Origin: Enterococcus sp. 9E7_DIV0242
Lineage (GTDB): Bacteria > Bacillota > Bacilli > Lactobacillales > Enterococcaceae
NCBI RefSeq assembly: GCF_002140975.2
Contig: NZ_CP147247.1
Coordinates: 1,116,001 to 1,180,000, forward strand
Length of the DNA stretch: 64,000 bases
Reading direction: 5' to 3'
The notes under the pieces were generated by a model that was not told where the DNA came from, did not search any database, and was given only the letters and a program-made list of their open reading frames with translations. Below are positions 37,553-47,547 of the stretch, one piece after another (the first letter of the stretch is position 1; each line of letters opens with the position of its first letter). A program made the position numbers and the translations under genes.

Positions 37553-37595
37553 CAAAAAAGTCAAGTACAGCTTGCTAAAGCAACCCGTACTCGAC
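37553..37595 (-). terminator. Terminator after the GNAT gene
   Basis: GTCAAGTAC (37560-37568) pairs with GTACTCGAC (37587-37595) with one G-U pair; on the minus strand a T6 run follows. Confidence 0.75.
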
Positions 37596-37644
37596 GTTCG
37601 TTTATCCTATTCTATTAGATAAGTTCCTTTGTTACCTAAAACTA

Positions 37645-38181
37645 TTACCAATATTCAGGAAGCATAAAAGCTTCAGAGCATTGAATCTGTCCTTCATAGC
37701 TGCTAATTTTTCCTTCAGCCAATAAATCCATGACCATCCAAGCATCCTCTAATCCCTTTTTTGTAGGGTATGGCGGAAGAAAACCCTGAGGTAACGCCGG
37801 TCTAAACCCATGCCTTGGATAATACTCGATATGCCCTAAAACAAAAACAAGATCGGTTCCCATATCCTTTAGCCTTGTTAGTCCCGCTTCAATCAATTGA
37901 CCACCAATTCCTTGTTTTTGATAGTCCGGAATGACAGCTAACGGACCCAAAATCATGACCGATAGCTCTTCAGCACCGACCAACCTCCCTTTTGTAAACA
38001 AAATATGGCCAACAGCTTGCTGCTCATCAAAGGCCAATAGAGACACGATTGGTTTCGAGGTAGGATCAGCAACCAGTTTCTCTACTAAGATCGCCTCATC
38101 TGTTTCTCCAAAAGCTTGTTCTTCAACAGTATAAATTACTTCTTTATCCTTGCTACTCGCTTCTTTTATCCGACTGTTCAT
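37645..38181 (-). CDS. GNAT family N-acetyltransferase, YhbS-like
   Basis: 178 residues from the ATG at 38181 (GAGGAG ten bases upstream). The acetyl-CoA binding motif is in VIPDYQKQGIGGQLIEAGL; VMILGPLAV precedes it, and VLGHIEYYPRHGFRPA is typical of YhbS-type members. It should transfer an acetyl group to an unknown small molecule or protein amine. Single gene with its own terminator. Substrate unknown. Confidence 0.85.
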   Translation of the reverse strand: MNSRIKEASSKDKEVIYTVEEQAFGETDEAILVEKLVADPTSKPIVSLLAFDEQQAVGHILFTKGRLVGAEELSVMILGPLAVIPDYQKQGIGGQLIEAGLTRLKDMGTDLVFVLGHIEYYPRHGFRPALPQGFLPPYPTKKGLEDAWMVMDLLAEGKISSYEGQIQCSEAFMLPEYW

Positions 38182-38457
38182 TTCTTCCACTCTCCTCGTT
38201 GATTATCTATGAGAAAAGCCTACTACCGACAATAAACATAAGTTTTTCAAACAAAAGCCTCCTTTGATCCTCTACATGAATTGCACAAGAATCAATAGTT
38301 CTGAAAAAATAGGTACTTGCTTGTAAAAGTAAACAATGAAGTGCACTTTCACGATCCTTTATTTTGTCCAATTCATCTATCTACTATTATAAAAGGAACA
38401 CGATACAGAAACAACAGTCGCTATGAAAATCATTTTTACGCAACGAACAGTAAGCCA

Positions 38458-38901
38458 TTAAATATGTTGGTGAATCAATACCAATGCTGTTCCAGCTAAG
38501 CCAGATATCTCAGACAGGATAGTCGGCTCAATTGATCTTTCCATATTTTCAATGCGAAACGCATAACGGGCAAAACTACATGGCCATGAGTAATGTAGTT
38601 GACTAAGCATCATTATCCTTTTACAACAAGGAACGACGATATACAGATTCTCAAAATTAACTGAATGACAGCGCTCCATCTCATCGCCCCACCATTCAGT
38701 GATATTTTTACCACAATAGGAACACCGAACCTGAGAAAAATTTTGTCCACAGTCAATGAAACGAATTTGATCAAAGGCCTCATACGTGATATGGAGCTCT
38801 GGCAGTATGCTTCCAAGAGTAGCGATTATCTGCATCGCAACCGACTCGGATAACTGATGCTTCGGATCAGAAGAACTAATATAGGTATATTGATCTGACA
38901 A
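38458..38901 (-). CDS. Unrecognised protein with zinc-ribbon-like Cys motif
   Basis: 147 residues from a TTG at 38901, chosen because AGAGGAG lies eight bases upstream and a TATAAT box (about 38915-38920) just before it. The central part has VRCSYCGKNITEWW and later VPCCKR, a C-x2-C plus CC pattern that could bind one zinc. No membrane helix or signal peptide. It resembles immunity-like or SMI1-adjacent small proteins only in size; I cannot assign a family. Isolated gene between a GNAT and a PH-domain gene, with no link to either. Confidence 0.55.
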   Translation of the reverse strand: MSDQYTYISSSDPKHQLSESVAMQIIATLGSILPELHITYEAFDQIRFIDCGQNFSQVRCSYCGKNITEWWGDEMERCHSVNFENLYIVVPCCKRIMMLSQLHYSWPCSFARYAFRIENMERSIEPTILSEISGLAGTALVLIHQHI

Positions 38902-39012
38902 TTTTATTCTCCTCTCATTATAATAGACTATTGCCACTGCAAATGAAGTGACCTCTATCTAAAAGAGAAAAGGGCACGCTCATAGAATTAAGGTTACATA
39001 CTAAATCAAAAT

Positions 39013-39062
39013 AAGCCGAGCTACACAAAGGCTCATGACAAAAGCTTTGTATAGCGCGGCAT
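39013..39062 (-). terminator. Probable terminator after the PH-domain gene
   Basis: GCTACACAAAG and CTTTGTATAGC pair with one mismatch, extended by CCG/CGG outside. The T-run on the minus strand is imperfect. Confidence 0.5.
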
Positions 39063-39110
39063 ATTTCATCAAACAGCAACCTTTTGATTCAGACCTTAAA
39101 ACACCCGTTA

Positions 39111-39491
39111 CTATCTTAAAACAGCTGTTGCCAGTGCTCGCTGCACTTCCAGAATATTCTTATCTTTACCAAACTGTAGAACTTCTGCCGGTTCTATACT
39201 TCCGGAAATCCAGATGTTTAATTCAGAATCTAAATCAAAATGCCCAGATGTTTCTACTGAAAATCTTGAAATAGAACGATAAGGGATACATTTGTACTCC
39301 GTCTTTTTCCCTGTCATCCCTTGCTTATCAATCAAGATCAACCGTTTATCTGTAAAAACAACCATGTCTCTGATCAGTTTATAAGCAAGCTCCACATGCT
39401 CTCCGGGAGCTAAAAAATCCTTTAATTTATCCTCTACTTTTTCTGTTGAATGTGCTGAAGCATTTCCTATCATTCCACTAAACAAGCCCAT
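39111..39491 (-). CDS. Bacterial PH-domain protein
   Basis: 126 residues. The whole protein matches the bacterial pleckstrin-homology family (bPH/YvbH type): APGEHVELAYKLIRDMVVFTDKRLILID, then CIPYRSISRFSVETSG, FDLDSELNIWISG, ending in an alpha-helix. Proteins of this type form ring oligomers and are probably cytoplasmic; function is not known. GGAGG precedes the start. It is divergent from the DUF218 gene. Confidence 0.85.
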   Translation of the reverse strand: MGLFSGMIGNASAHSTEKVEDKLKDFLAPGEHVELAYKLIRDMVVFTDKRLILIDKQGMTGKKTEYKCIPYRSISRFSVETSGHFDLDSELNIWISGSIEPAEVLQFGKDKNILEVQRALATAVLR

Positions 39492-39704
39492 TTCTACTTC
39501 CTCCTTGATATTAGTAAATCAATTATAGCAAATCCACAGATGCAGGGCAAAGTTCATTTTGCACAGGTTATGCTGCGCTCAAAAGTCTATAACCCTCTCA
39601 GTATTGACTGAACCACCACATCCGACATCAGTAGATTTTGTTATCTTTTCCAGACTTTTTTCGCTATACTAAGTGTATAGTTCATTTTTAAAGGGGTTAT
39701 CTAT

Positions 39705-40928
39705 ATGAAGGTTCATTTTGAAATGTCATTATTTATTCTTTATTTTTTGGGTTTGCTTCTGATTCCTTTATGGAACAGAACACGAAAGGTCAAAGGCAAT
39801 TGGTTCCTTTATGAGCTTGCTTGGACAGGCGTTTGTTTTATCCTCTATTTGCTTAATCTGGAGATTAAAAGCGGCAGCTATTTTGTTGCTATTCCGCTGA
39901 TTTTTTTAGGAGGATTTCTATATCTCTACAAAAAGGAAAAACGGCGACTTCGCAACGGGCTGTTTTTCAATATTTTCCTTATTAGTTTTGGCGGTTACCT
40001 TGGCTTACTGGCCATCAACACACAGGATTATCTACTGATTCTGTTTCTTGTAGGCGTACTTGCTATTCTCTTTCTGTTAGCATTGGTTGGGTTATATGCA
40101 CTGATCATCTTTCTCTATTGGAACGCTTTGATCGTTTGGCGAAAGGAAGGCCATTCATTGGCAAATCTTCTAACACTGTTTCTGGCAACTGGATTGACAG
40201 GTCTCCTAATACTGGATTATGTTTCAGGCCATTTTTTACCTGATTGGCTAGCATCGATTTTTTCTATATTTCCAGTAATATTGGCTTACTTTGCTATTGT
40301 TTTTTACAATTTTCTAACCATTTCCATTATTTACCAGTTCAACAGACCCAAGTATACACAAGACTACATCATTGTTTTAGGCGCAGGATTGATAGATGGA
40401 AAGCGTGTCCCTCCGTTGTTAGGAAATCGGATTGAAAAAGCGATGTATTTCTATAACAAACAAATTAAAAAAACAGAAAAGGTCCCTAAAATCATCATGT
40501 CTGGCGGAAAAGGCGATGATGAGCATTTAGCAGAAGGATTGGCAATGAAGCAATATGCCATAGAAAAAGGCATTCCTGAAACCAATATTCTGGTAGAAGC
40601 AAATTCTGTCAACACCTTGGAAAATATGCGTTTCTCAAAAGAAATCATGGAAGAAGACTTTGGAAGCAGTAACTATCAAGCAATATTTACAACCAATAAT
40701 TTCCATCTATTTCGTGCTGGACTTTTTGCTCGCGAAGCAGGTTTGAAAGCGGACGGCATCGGGGCTAAAACCGCCTTTTACTTTCTACCAAATGCCTTCT
40801 TACGAGAGTTTGCGGCAATCGTATTAATGCGAAAAAGAAGACATATCATGGTCTGTGCGACAATCGTTGGTGTGTACTTACTATTTGCTCTTTTACAGCT
40901 AGTTCTCGGCTCATTAACCGGAATGTAG
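39705..40928 (+). CDS. YdcF/SanA family (DUF218) membrane protein
   Basis: 407 residues. The N-terminal 210 residues form six or seven membrane helices; about 220-360 are the DUF218 domain (DYIIVLGAGLIDGKRVPPLLGNR, IIMSGGKGDDEHLAEG, TTNNFHLFRAGLFAR); a last helix follows. The family includes E. coli SanA and YdcF, tied to envelope barrier function or S-adenosylmethionine binding; long forms with N-terminal helices are usual in Lactobacillales. AAAGGGG lies upstream of the ATG and a terminator follows. Single gene. Biochemical role unknown. Confidence 0.85.
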   Translation: MKVHFEMSLFILYFLGLLLIPLWNRTRKVKGNWFLYELAWTGVCFILYLLNLEIKSGSYFVAIPLIFLGGFLYLYKKEKRRLRNGLFFNIFLISFGGYLGLLAINTQDYLLILFLVGVLAILFLLALVGLYALIIFLYWNALIVWRKEGHSLANLLTLFLATGLTGLLILDYVSGHFLPDWLASIFSIFPVILAYFAIVFYNFLTISIIYQFNRPKYTQDYIIVLGAGLIDGKRVPPLLGNRIEKAMYFYNKQIKKTEKVPKIIMSGGKGDDEHLAEGLAMKQYAIEKGIPETNILVEANSVNTLENMRFSKEIMEEDFGSSNYQAIFTTNNFHLFRAGLFAREAGLKADGIGAKTAFYFLPNAFLREFAAIVLMRKRRHIMVCATIVGVYLLFALLQLVLGSLTGM

Positions 40929-40952
40929 TGTAGCATAAGAAAAGTTAAACAA

Positions 40953-41003
40953 AAACAGCTAAGAGAGACCGTTACCCTTACGGATTTTCTTAACTGTTTT
41001 TTT
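40953..41003 (+). terminator. Terminator of the DUF218 gene
   Basis: AAACAG-TAAGA pairs with TCTTA-CTGTTT, with an inner ACCGT/ACGG stem, then a T7 run. Confidence 0.75.
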
Positions 41004-41120
41004 ATTAGTATAAACTGCTACATATCAGCTATTATGTTTAAAAACATTCGCGTACAGATTTTTTTACTCAAAAAATCCGTTTCCTCCTTCAAGAAAGAAG
41101 GCGAATCTACTGAATTGATA

Positions 41121-41129
41121 TGGTATACT
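41121..41129 (+). promoter_or_regulatory. Extended -10 promoter of the lipoprotein gene
   Basis: TGGTATACT, about 40 bp before the ATG at 41168. Confidence 0.5.
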
Positions 41130-41167
41130 TTTTATGTAACAAACAATAGATAAAAGGGGTTAGTACA

Positions 41168-41605
41168 ATGAAAAAGATTTTAGGACTGGGCGTTATTTTG
41201 GTAAGTACCATGGTATTGAGTGCATGCGGTAGTAAGGTTTCTCAAAAAACATTACAAGAAAATGACTGGGTTGTTGAGCTGACAGACGAAGCTGACGAGG
41301 TTGGCATGGAGATGACCGCGAAGTTTGATGAGGAAAACATGACCTTGAAGCCAAAAATGACCACTGAGACCAGCTCAGATAGTGCTGAAACAGCGGAGGA
41401 GATTGGCAAAGCTATTGGGGAAAACCTTGTCAACAGCATGTCCTTTGATGTTGAGTACACATTAGAAGGAGAGACAATCCATTTGAAAAATGATTTGCTT
41501 GGATTGGATGACGATTACACCGTTTCTAAGGATGGAAAAAAAGTTGTTTTCGCCTCTGAAGACGATGAGGAAAAGAAACTTGTATTGGTACCAGTAGAAG
41601 AATAA
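41168..41605 (+). CDS. Putative lipoprotein
   Basis: 145 residues. The signal peptide ends in the lipobox LSAC at about residues 17-20, so the mature protein should be lipid-anchored outside the membrane. The rest is acidic and beta-rich (ENDWVVELTDEADEVGM, DVEYTLEGETIHLKNDLLG), like the small DUF4923/DUF5640-type lipoproteins that carry one beta-sandwich. No ligand can be inferred. AAAGGGG precedes the start and a hairpin terminator follows (41629-41687). Confidence 0.75.
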   Translation: MKKILGLGVILVSTMVLSACGSKVSQKTLQENDWVVELTDEADEVGMEMTAKFDEENMTLKPKMTTETSSDSAETAEEIGKAIGENLVNSMSFDVEYTLEGETIHLKNDLLGLDDDYTVSKDGKKVVFASEDDEEKKLVLVPVEE

Positions 41606-41628
41606 AAAGTAATCTGCTTACTAAAAAA

Positions 41629-41687
41629 AACATCTGTTGTTCACGAGACTTTTTCAGCAGCCTCGTTGTTCACAGGTGTTTTTTTAG
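41629..41687 (+). terminator. Terminator of the lipoprotein gene
   Basis: AACATCTGT and CGAG pair with CTCG and ACAGGTGTT around an internal loop, followed by a T7 run. Confidence 0.65.
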
Positions 41688-41762
41688 TTTCCACTCGTTC
41701 TTCCACTTAATGCTTATAAATAGTTAAAAAGCTTTCCTGCAATTAAATAAGAAAACAAATAA

Positions 41763-41789
41763 AAAACCGAGCATGGCCAGCTCGGTTTT
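41763..41789 (-). terminator. Terminator of the pdh operon
   Basis: AAAACCGAGC pairs perfectly with GCTCGGTTTT around a 7-nt loop; T-run on the minus strand. Confidence 0.9.
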
Positions 41790-41815
41790 TCTGTGTGACA
41801 AAATATATGATATGC

Positions 41816-43222
41816 TTAAATGTGGATTGGCAAACCTAAAGCCAATTCAGAAGCATCCATAACGATTTCACCTAAAGATGGGTGAGGATGGATCGTCAAA
41901 GCGATATCTTCGGCATTCATGCCTGATTCAATAGCAAGAGCCATTTCAGAAATCATATCACTTGCACCGACACCGGCAATTTGAGCACCGATAATCACAT
42001 TATCCTCAACAGTCGTTACTAAGCGAACAAATCCTTCTGTTTTACCAAGAGAAATTGCGCGACCGTTTCCGGCAAACGGGAATTTGAAGCCTTTTGCTTC
42101 TATTCCTGCTTCTTTCGCTTCTGCAACAGTCATCCCAACAGATGCTAATTCAGGATCTGTAAAAGCTACTGCCGGCATTGCTTTGTAATCAACTGCTACT
42201 TTTTTACCGGAAATTGCTTCTGCAGCAACTTTGGCTTCATAGCTTGCTTTATGAGCAAGAGCAGCGCCTGGAACGATGTCCCCGATTGCAAAAATGTTTG
42301 ATACATTTGTGCGTCCTTGCTTGTCGACATTGATCAGTCCGCGTTCGCCAACTTCAACACCCGCTTGCTCAAGACCCAAATCATCTGTATTAGCACGACG
42401 TCCAACTGTAACCATCACATAGTCCGCTGTAACAGATTCTTCTTTTCCGTCTACTTCATATTTAACAGTCACACTGTCACCATTATCTACTGCTTCTTTT
42501 GCCATAGCAGAAGTAACGATCTTCACACCTTTTTTCTCAAAATCATCTACCACAATTTTGACCATGTCTTTTTCATACGTTGGCAAAATAGATGGACTGC
42601 CTTCAAGAATAGTCACTTCAGAACCAAGGTTGGCATATGCGCCACCAAGCTCAGCCCCAATGACACCGCCACCGATGATCACAAATTTTTCAGGTACTTC
42701 TTTCAAATTCAAGCCACCTGTTGAATCAAGTACACGTCCGCCGAATTTGAAACCTGGGATTTCAATCGGACGAGAACCTGTAGCCACAATCGCATTGTTG
42801 AAAGAATACGTTTGTGCAGAATCAGGATGGATTACACGCAAAGTATGGTCATCAACGAAAAATGCTTCGCCTTCTATAATTTCAACTTTATGCTTTTTCA
42901 AAAGCATACCAACACCGGAAGTCAACGACTTAACAACCTTGTTGTCTTTCCATTCCTGTGTTTTCGTGAAGTCTATTGACACATTTTCAGTTGTCACACC
43001 AAACAATGTTGAATCCAATGATTCTTGGTAATGATGTCCTGCAGCAATTAATGCTTTCGAAGGAATACATCCTACATTCAGACACACTCCGCCGATAAAT
43101 TCACGTTCGATAATGGCAACTTTCTGTCCCATTTCAGCAGCGCGGATGGCAGCAACATAGCCGCCAGGTCCCGCACCGATTATAACTGTATCTAATTCAA
43201 TGGCAAAATCTCCTACTACCAT
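41816..43222 (-). CDS. pdhD: Dihydrolipoyl dehydrogenase (E3 of pyruvate dehydrogenase)
   Basis: 468 residues. FAD-binding [17 protein letters not shown], redox-active disulfide in [16 protein letters not shown]-binding [19 protein letters not shown], and the C-terminal HPHPSLGE with the catalytic His-Glu pair are all present. It reoxidises the dihydrolipoyl arms of E2 and makes NADH. Last of pdhABCD, 7 bp after pdhC, with the operon terminator about 25 bp beyond its stop. Enterococcal E3 is known to be less inhibited by NADH, allowing PDH to work without oxygen; whether that holds here is not visible. Confidence 0.96.
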   Translation of the reverse strand: MVVGDFAIELDTVIIGAGPGGYVAAIRAAEMGQKVAIIEREFIGGVCLNVGCIPSKALIAAGHHYQESLDSTLFGVTTENVSIDFTKTQEWKDNKVVKSLTSGVGMLLKKHKVEIIEGEAFFVDDHTLRVIHPDSAQTYSFNNAIVATGSRPIEIPGFKFGGRVLDSTGGLNLKEVPEKFVIIGGGVIGAELGGAYANLGSEVTILEGSPSILPTYEKDMVKIVVDDFEKKGVKIVTSAMAKEAVDNGDSVTVKYEVDGKEESVTADYVMVTVGRRANTDDLGLEQAGVEVGERGLINVDKQGRTNVSNIFAIGDIVPGAALAHKASYEAKVAAEAISGKKVAVDYKAMPAVAFTDPELASVGMTVAEAKEAGIEAKGFKFPFAGNGRAISLGKTEGFVRLVTTVEDNVIIGAQIAGVGASDMISEMALAIESGMNAEDIALTIHPHPSLGEIVMDASELALGLPIHI

Positions 43223-43229
43223 TTGTCAA

Positions 43230-44870
43230 TCATCCTTCCATCAATAGTAATTCAGGGTCAGCCAATAAGCGTTTGATGTTGTTCATCGCTTTTTGAGCTG
43301 TTGCGCCATCGACGATACGGTGGTCAAAGCTCAATGACAATTTCATGACACGTCCGACAACGATTTCGCCATCAGCATTCACTACAGGCTGTTGAGCAAT
43401 TGTACCAACACCTAAGATAGCAACCTCAGGGTAGTTGATTACCGGAGTAAACCAGCCGCCACCTACTGAACCAATATTACTGATTGTAATTGAACCATCA
43501 CGCATATCTTGTGCAGATAGTTTTCCATCATGTGCAAGAGCTGCTTTTTCATTGATTTCATCAGCAATCGCGAACATGCTCTTCATATTTGCATTCTTCA
43601 CATTTGGTACATACAACCCTTGATCTGTATCTGTTGCAATACCAATGTTGAAGTAATTTTTATAAACGATTTCCTGTTTTGCATCGTCAATCGACGCGTT
43701 CAGAACAGGGAATTTTTGAACAGTTGATGTCAATGCTTTGACAACATATGGTAAGAACGTTAATTTGGTACCATTTGCTGCAGCAACATCTTTGAATTTC
43801 TTACGGTGATCCCAAAGCTTAGATACTTCCACTTCATCATGCAAAGTCACATGAGGAGCAGTATGCTTGCTGTTAACCATTGCTTTTGCAATTGCTTTAC
43901 GCATTGGTGTCAACGCTTCACGTGTTTCCATTTCACCAAGATTTGATGTAAATGGTTGTGCTGGTTTAGCTGGCGCTGCCGGTGTACTTGCTGTAGCTGT
44001 TGGCGCTGCTTCTTGGGTTGCTTCTGTAGAAACAGATGCTGCCGGAGCTGAACCACCATTGGTCAAGAAGTTGTCAATATCTTCTTTCACTACACGTCCA
44101 CCTTTTCCAGTTGGTGCAACTTGTGAGATATCTACATCCTTCTCACGAGCGTATTGTCGAACAGAAGGCATTGCCAAAACACGTTTGTTTGGATCTGCCG
44201 CTGCTACAACACCTGCTGAGCCAGAAGCCGGTGCACTTGCAGCTGCCTCTGCTTTCGCTGGCGCTGCTGCACTACTTGAAGGTGCAGAGTTATGTCCGGG
44301 TGCATCGATTTCTACCAATACATCCCCAACATTTGCGACAGTTCCTTCAGAAACAACGATGTTTTTCACTGTTCCTGTTACTGGTGATGGAATTTCTTCT
44401 ACTGATTTATCATTTTGTACTTCCAATAAAGTATCATCTTCATTGATCGTATCCCCAGCTTTTACAAACCATTTTACGATCTCGCCTTCTGCAATTCCTT
44501 CACCGATGTCCGGTAATTTGAATTGGAAAACTCCTTCTGAAGAACCTGCTGAAGCTTCAGGAACTGCTGCTGGTTGGGCAGGTGTTTGTTCCTGCGCAGC
44601 CACACCGCTATCTCCTTCGTTGTCTTCGTGTCCGGGTGCATCGATTTCTACCAATACATCCCCAACATTAGCCACTGTCCCTTCAGGAACAACAATACTC
44701 TTCACTATTCCTGTTACTGGTGACGGAATTTCTTCTACTGATTTATCATTTTGTACTTCTAATAAAGTATCATCTTCATTGATTGTATCGCCAGGCTGTA
44801 CGAACCATTTTACGATTTCGCCTTCCGCGATCCCTTCACCGATATCCGGTAATTTAAATTGATAAGCCAT
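43230..44870 (-). CDS. pdhC: Dihydrolipoamide acetyltransferase (E2) with two lipoyl domains
   Basis: 546 residues. Lipoyl domains lie at about 1-80 and 114-192, with lipoylated Lys in DKS at 43 and 155; Ala/Pro linkers separate them. The E1/E3-binding domain is at about 232-268 ([16 protein letters not shown]), and the catalytic domain at about 315-546 with DHRIVDG near the end. It moves acetyl groups from E1 to CoA and forms the complex core. The two lipoyl domains are nearly identical, even in DNA, showing recent duplication or gene conversion. A long plus-strand frame opposite it is a composition artefact. Confidence 0.96.
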   Translation of the reverse strand: MAYQFKLPDIGEGIAEGEIVKWFVQPGDTINEDDTLLEVQNDKSVEEIPSPVTGIVKSIVVPEGTVANVGDVLVEIDAPGHEDNEGDSGVAAQEQTPAQPAAVPEASAGSSEGVFQFKLPDIGEGIAEGEIVKWFVKAGDTINEDDTLLEVQNDKSVEEIPSPVTGTVKNIVVSEGTVANVGDVLVEIDAPGHNSAPSSSAAAPAKAEAAASAPASGSAGVVAAADPNKRVLAMPSVRQYAREKDVDISQVAPTGKGGRVVKEDIDNFLTNGGSAPAASVSTEATQEAAPTATASTPAAPAKPAQPFTSNLGEMETREALTPMRKAIAKAMVNSKHTAPHVTLHDEVEVSKLWDHRKKFKDVAAANGTKLTFLPYVVKALTSTVQKFPVLNASIDDAKQEIVYKNYFNIGIATDTDQGLYVPNVKNANMKSMFAIADEINEKAALAHDGKLSAQDMRDGSITISNIGSVGGGWFTPVINYPEVAILGVGTIAQQPVVNADGEIVVGRVMKLSLSFDHRIVDGATAQKAMNNIKRLLADPELLLMEG

Positions 44871-44894
44871 CGTTTTTCTTCCCTTCTTTACTCA

Positions 44895-45872
44895 TTAAAA
44901 TGCAGCGATTTCTTTCACTTTTGCTTCGATATCTGAAGCATTCGGCAACCAAATATTTTCCGCTTGACCAAATGGGAAGATGGTATCTGGTGCTGATACG
45001 CGGCCAATTGGTGCTTGTAGTGAGAGAATAGAACGTTCTGAAATTTCTGAAACAACCTGTGCAGCTACACCGGCTTGTCTCTGAGCTTCCTGAACGACAA
45101 CAACACGGCCTGTTTTTTCAACAGAGGCAATGATTGTTTCAACATCAAGTGGCGCAACTGTACGTAAATCGATGATCTCTACAGAAATATCTTCTTTTGC
45201 TAAGTTATCTGCTGCTTTGATTGCTTCACGAACCATCGCACCATAAGTGATGATTGAAACATCTGTTCCTTCACGAGTCACAGCTGCTTTGTCCAATGGT
45301 ACTTCGTATGCTTCATCTGGCACTTCCTCACGGAACGAACGGTATAATTTCATGTGCTCAAGGAATACAACTGGGTCATTGCTGCGAATAGAAGAAATCA
45401 GCAAGCCTTTTGCATCATACGGGTTAGACGGAATAACGACACGTAAACCAGGTGATTGAGCCATCAAGCCCTCTAAGTTATCTGAGTGAAGCTCAGGTGT
45501 ATGCACACCACCACCAAATGGTGAACGGATAGTTACAGGAATATTTCTTGTGCCGCTCATACGGTAACGAGTACGAGCCATTTGTGCAACAACTGCATCC
45601 ATTGTTTCAAAGATAAATCCAAAGAACTGGATTTCCGGTACTGGACGATAACCTTCAAGAGCTAACCCGAATGCCAGTCCGCCGATTCCTGATTCAGCCA
45701 AAGGAGTATCGAAGACACGGTCTTCGCCGAATTTTTCTTGTAAACCTTCTGTCGCACGGAATACACCGCCGTTTTTACCAACATCTTCACCGAAAACCAA
45801 TACGTTTTCGTCATTCTCTAACTCAAGAGCTAGGGCATCAGTAATAGCTTGGATCATTGTTTTTTGTGCCAT
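44895..45872 (-). CDS. pdhB: Pyruvate dehydrogenase E1 beta subunit
   Basis: 325 residues, standard length. The N-terminal [55 protein letters not shown] and [16 protein letters not shown] are typical, and the C-terminal transketolase-like domain carries [13 protein letters not shown]. It forms the thiamine-dependent decarboxylase with PdhA. It starts 2 bp after the pdhA stop and ends 24 bp before pdhC. Confidence 0.96.
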   Translation of the reverse strand: MAQKTMIQAITDALALELENDENVLVFGEDVGKNGGVFRATEGLQEKFGEDRVFDTPLAESGIGGLAFGLALEGYRPVPEIQFFGFIFETMDAVVAQMARTRYRMSGTRNIPVTIRSPFGGGVHTPELHSDNLEGLMAQSPGLRVVIPSNPYDAKGLLISSIRSNDPVVFLEHMKLYRSFREEVPDEAYEVPLDKAAVTREGTDVSIITYGAMVREAIKAADNLAKEDISVEIIDLRTVAPLDVETIIASVEKTGRVVVVQEAQRQAGVAAQVVSEISERSILSLQAPIGRVSAPDTIFPFGQAENIWLPNASDIEAKVKEIAAF

Positions 45873-45874
45873 GA

Positions 45875-47491
<1,617 letters not shown>

Positions 47492-47534
47492 AGAAGACGA
47501 GGGAACAGAAAATCATCCGGTTCCCTCGTCTTCT
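47492..47534 (-). terminator. Terminator of mgtA
   Basis: A 15-bp perfect stem (47492-47506 with 47520-47534), followed on the minus strand by CTATTTTTTT. Confidence 0.9.
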
Positions 47535-47547
47535 CTTGCTTATTCAC

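Noticed and set aside
43867..44862. Long plus-strand open frame of 331 codons
   Set aside because: It lies opposite pdhC and is an artefact of the Ala/Pro-rich linkers and duplicated lipoyl domains; it has no family signature.
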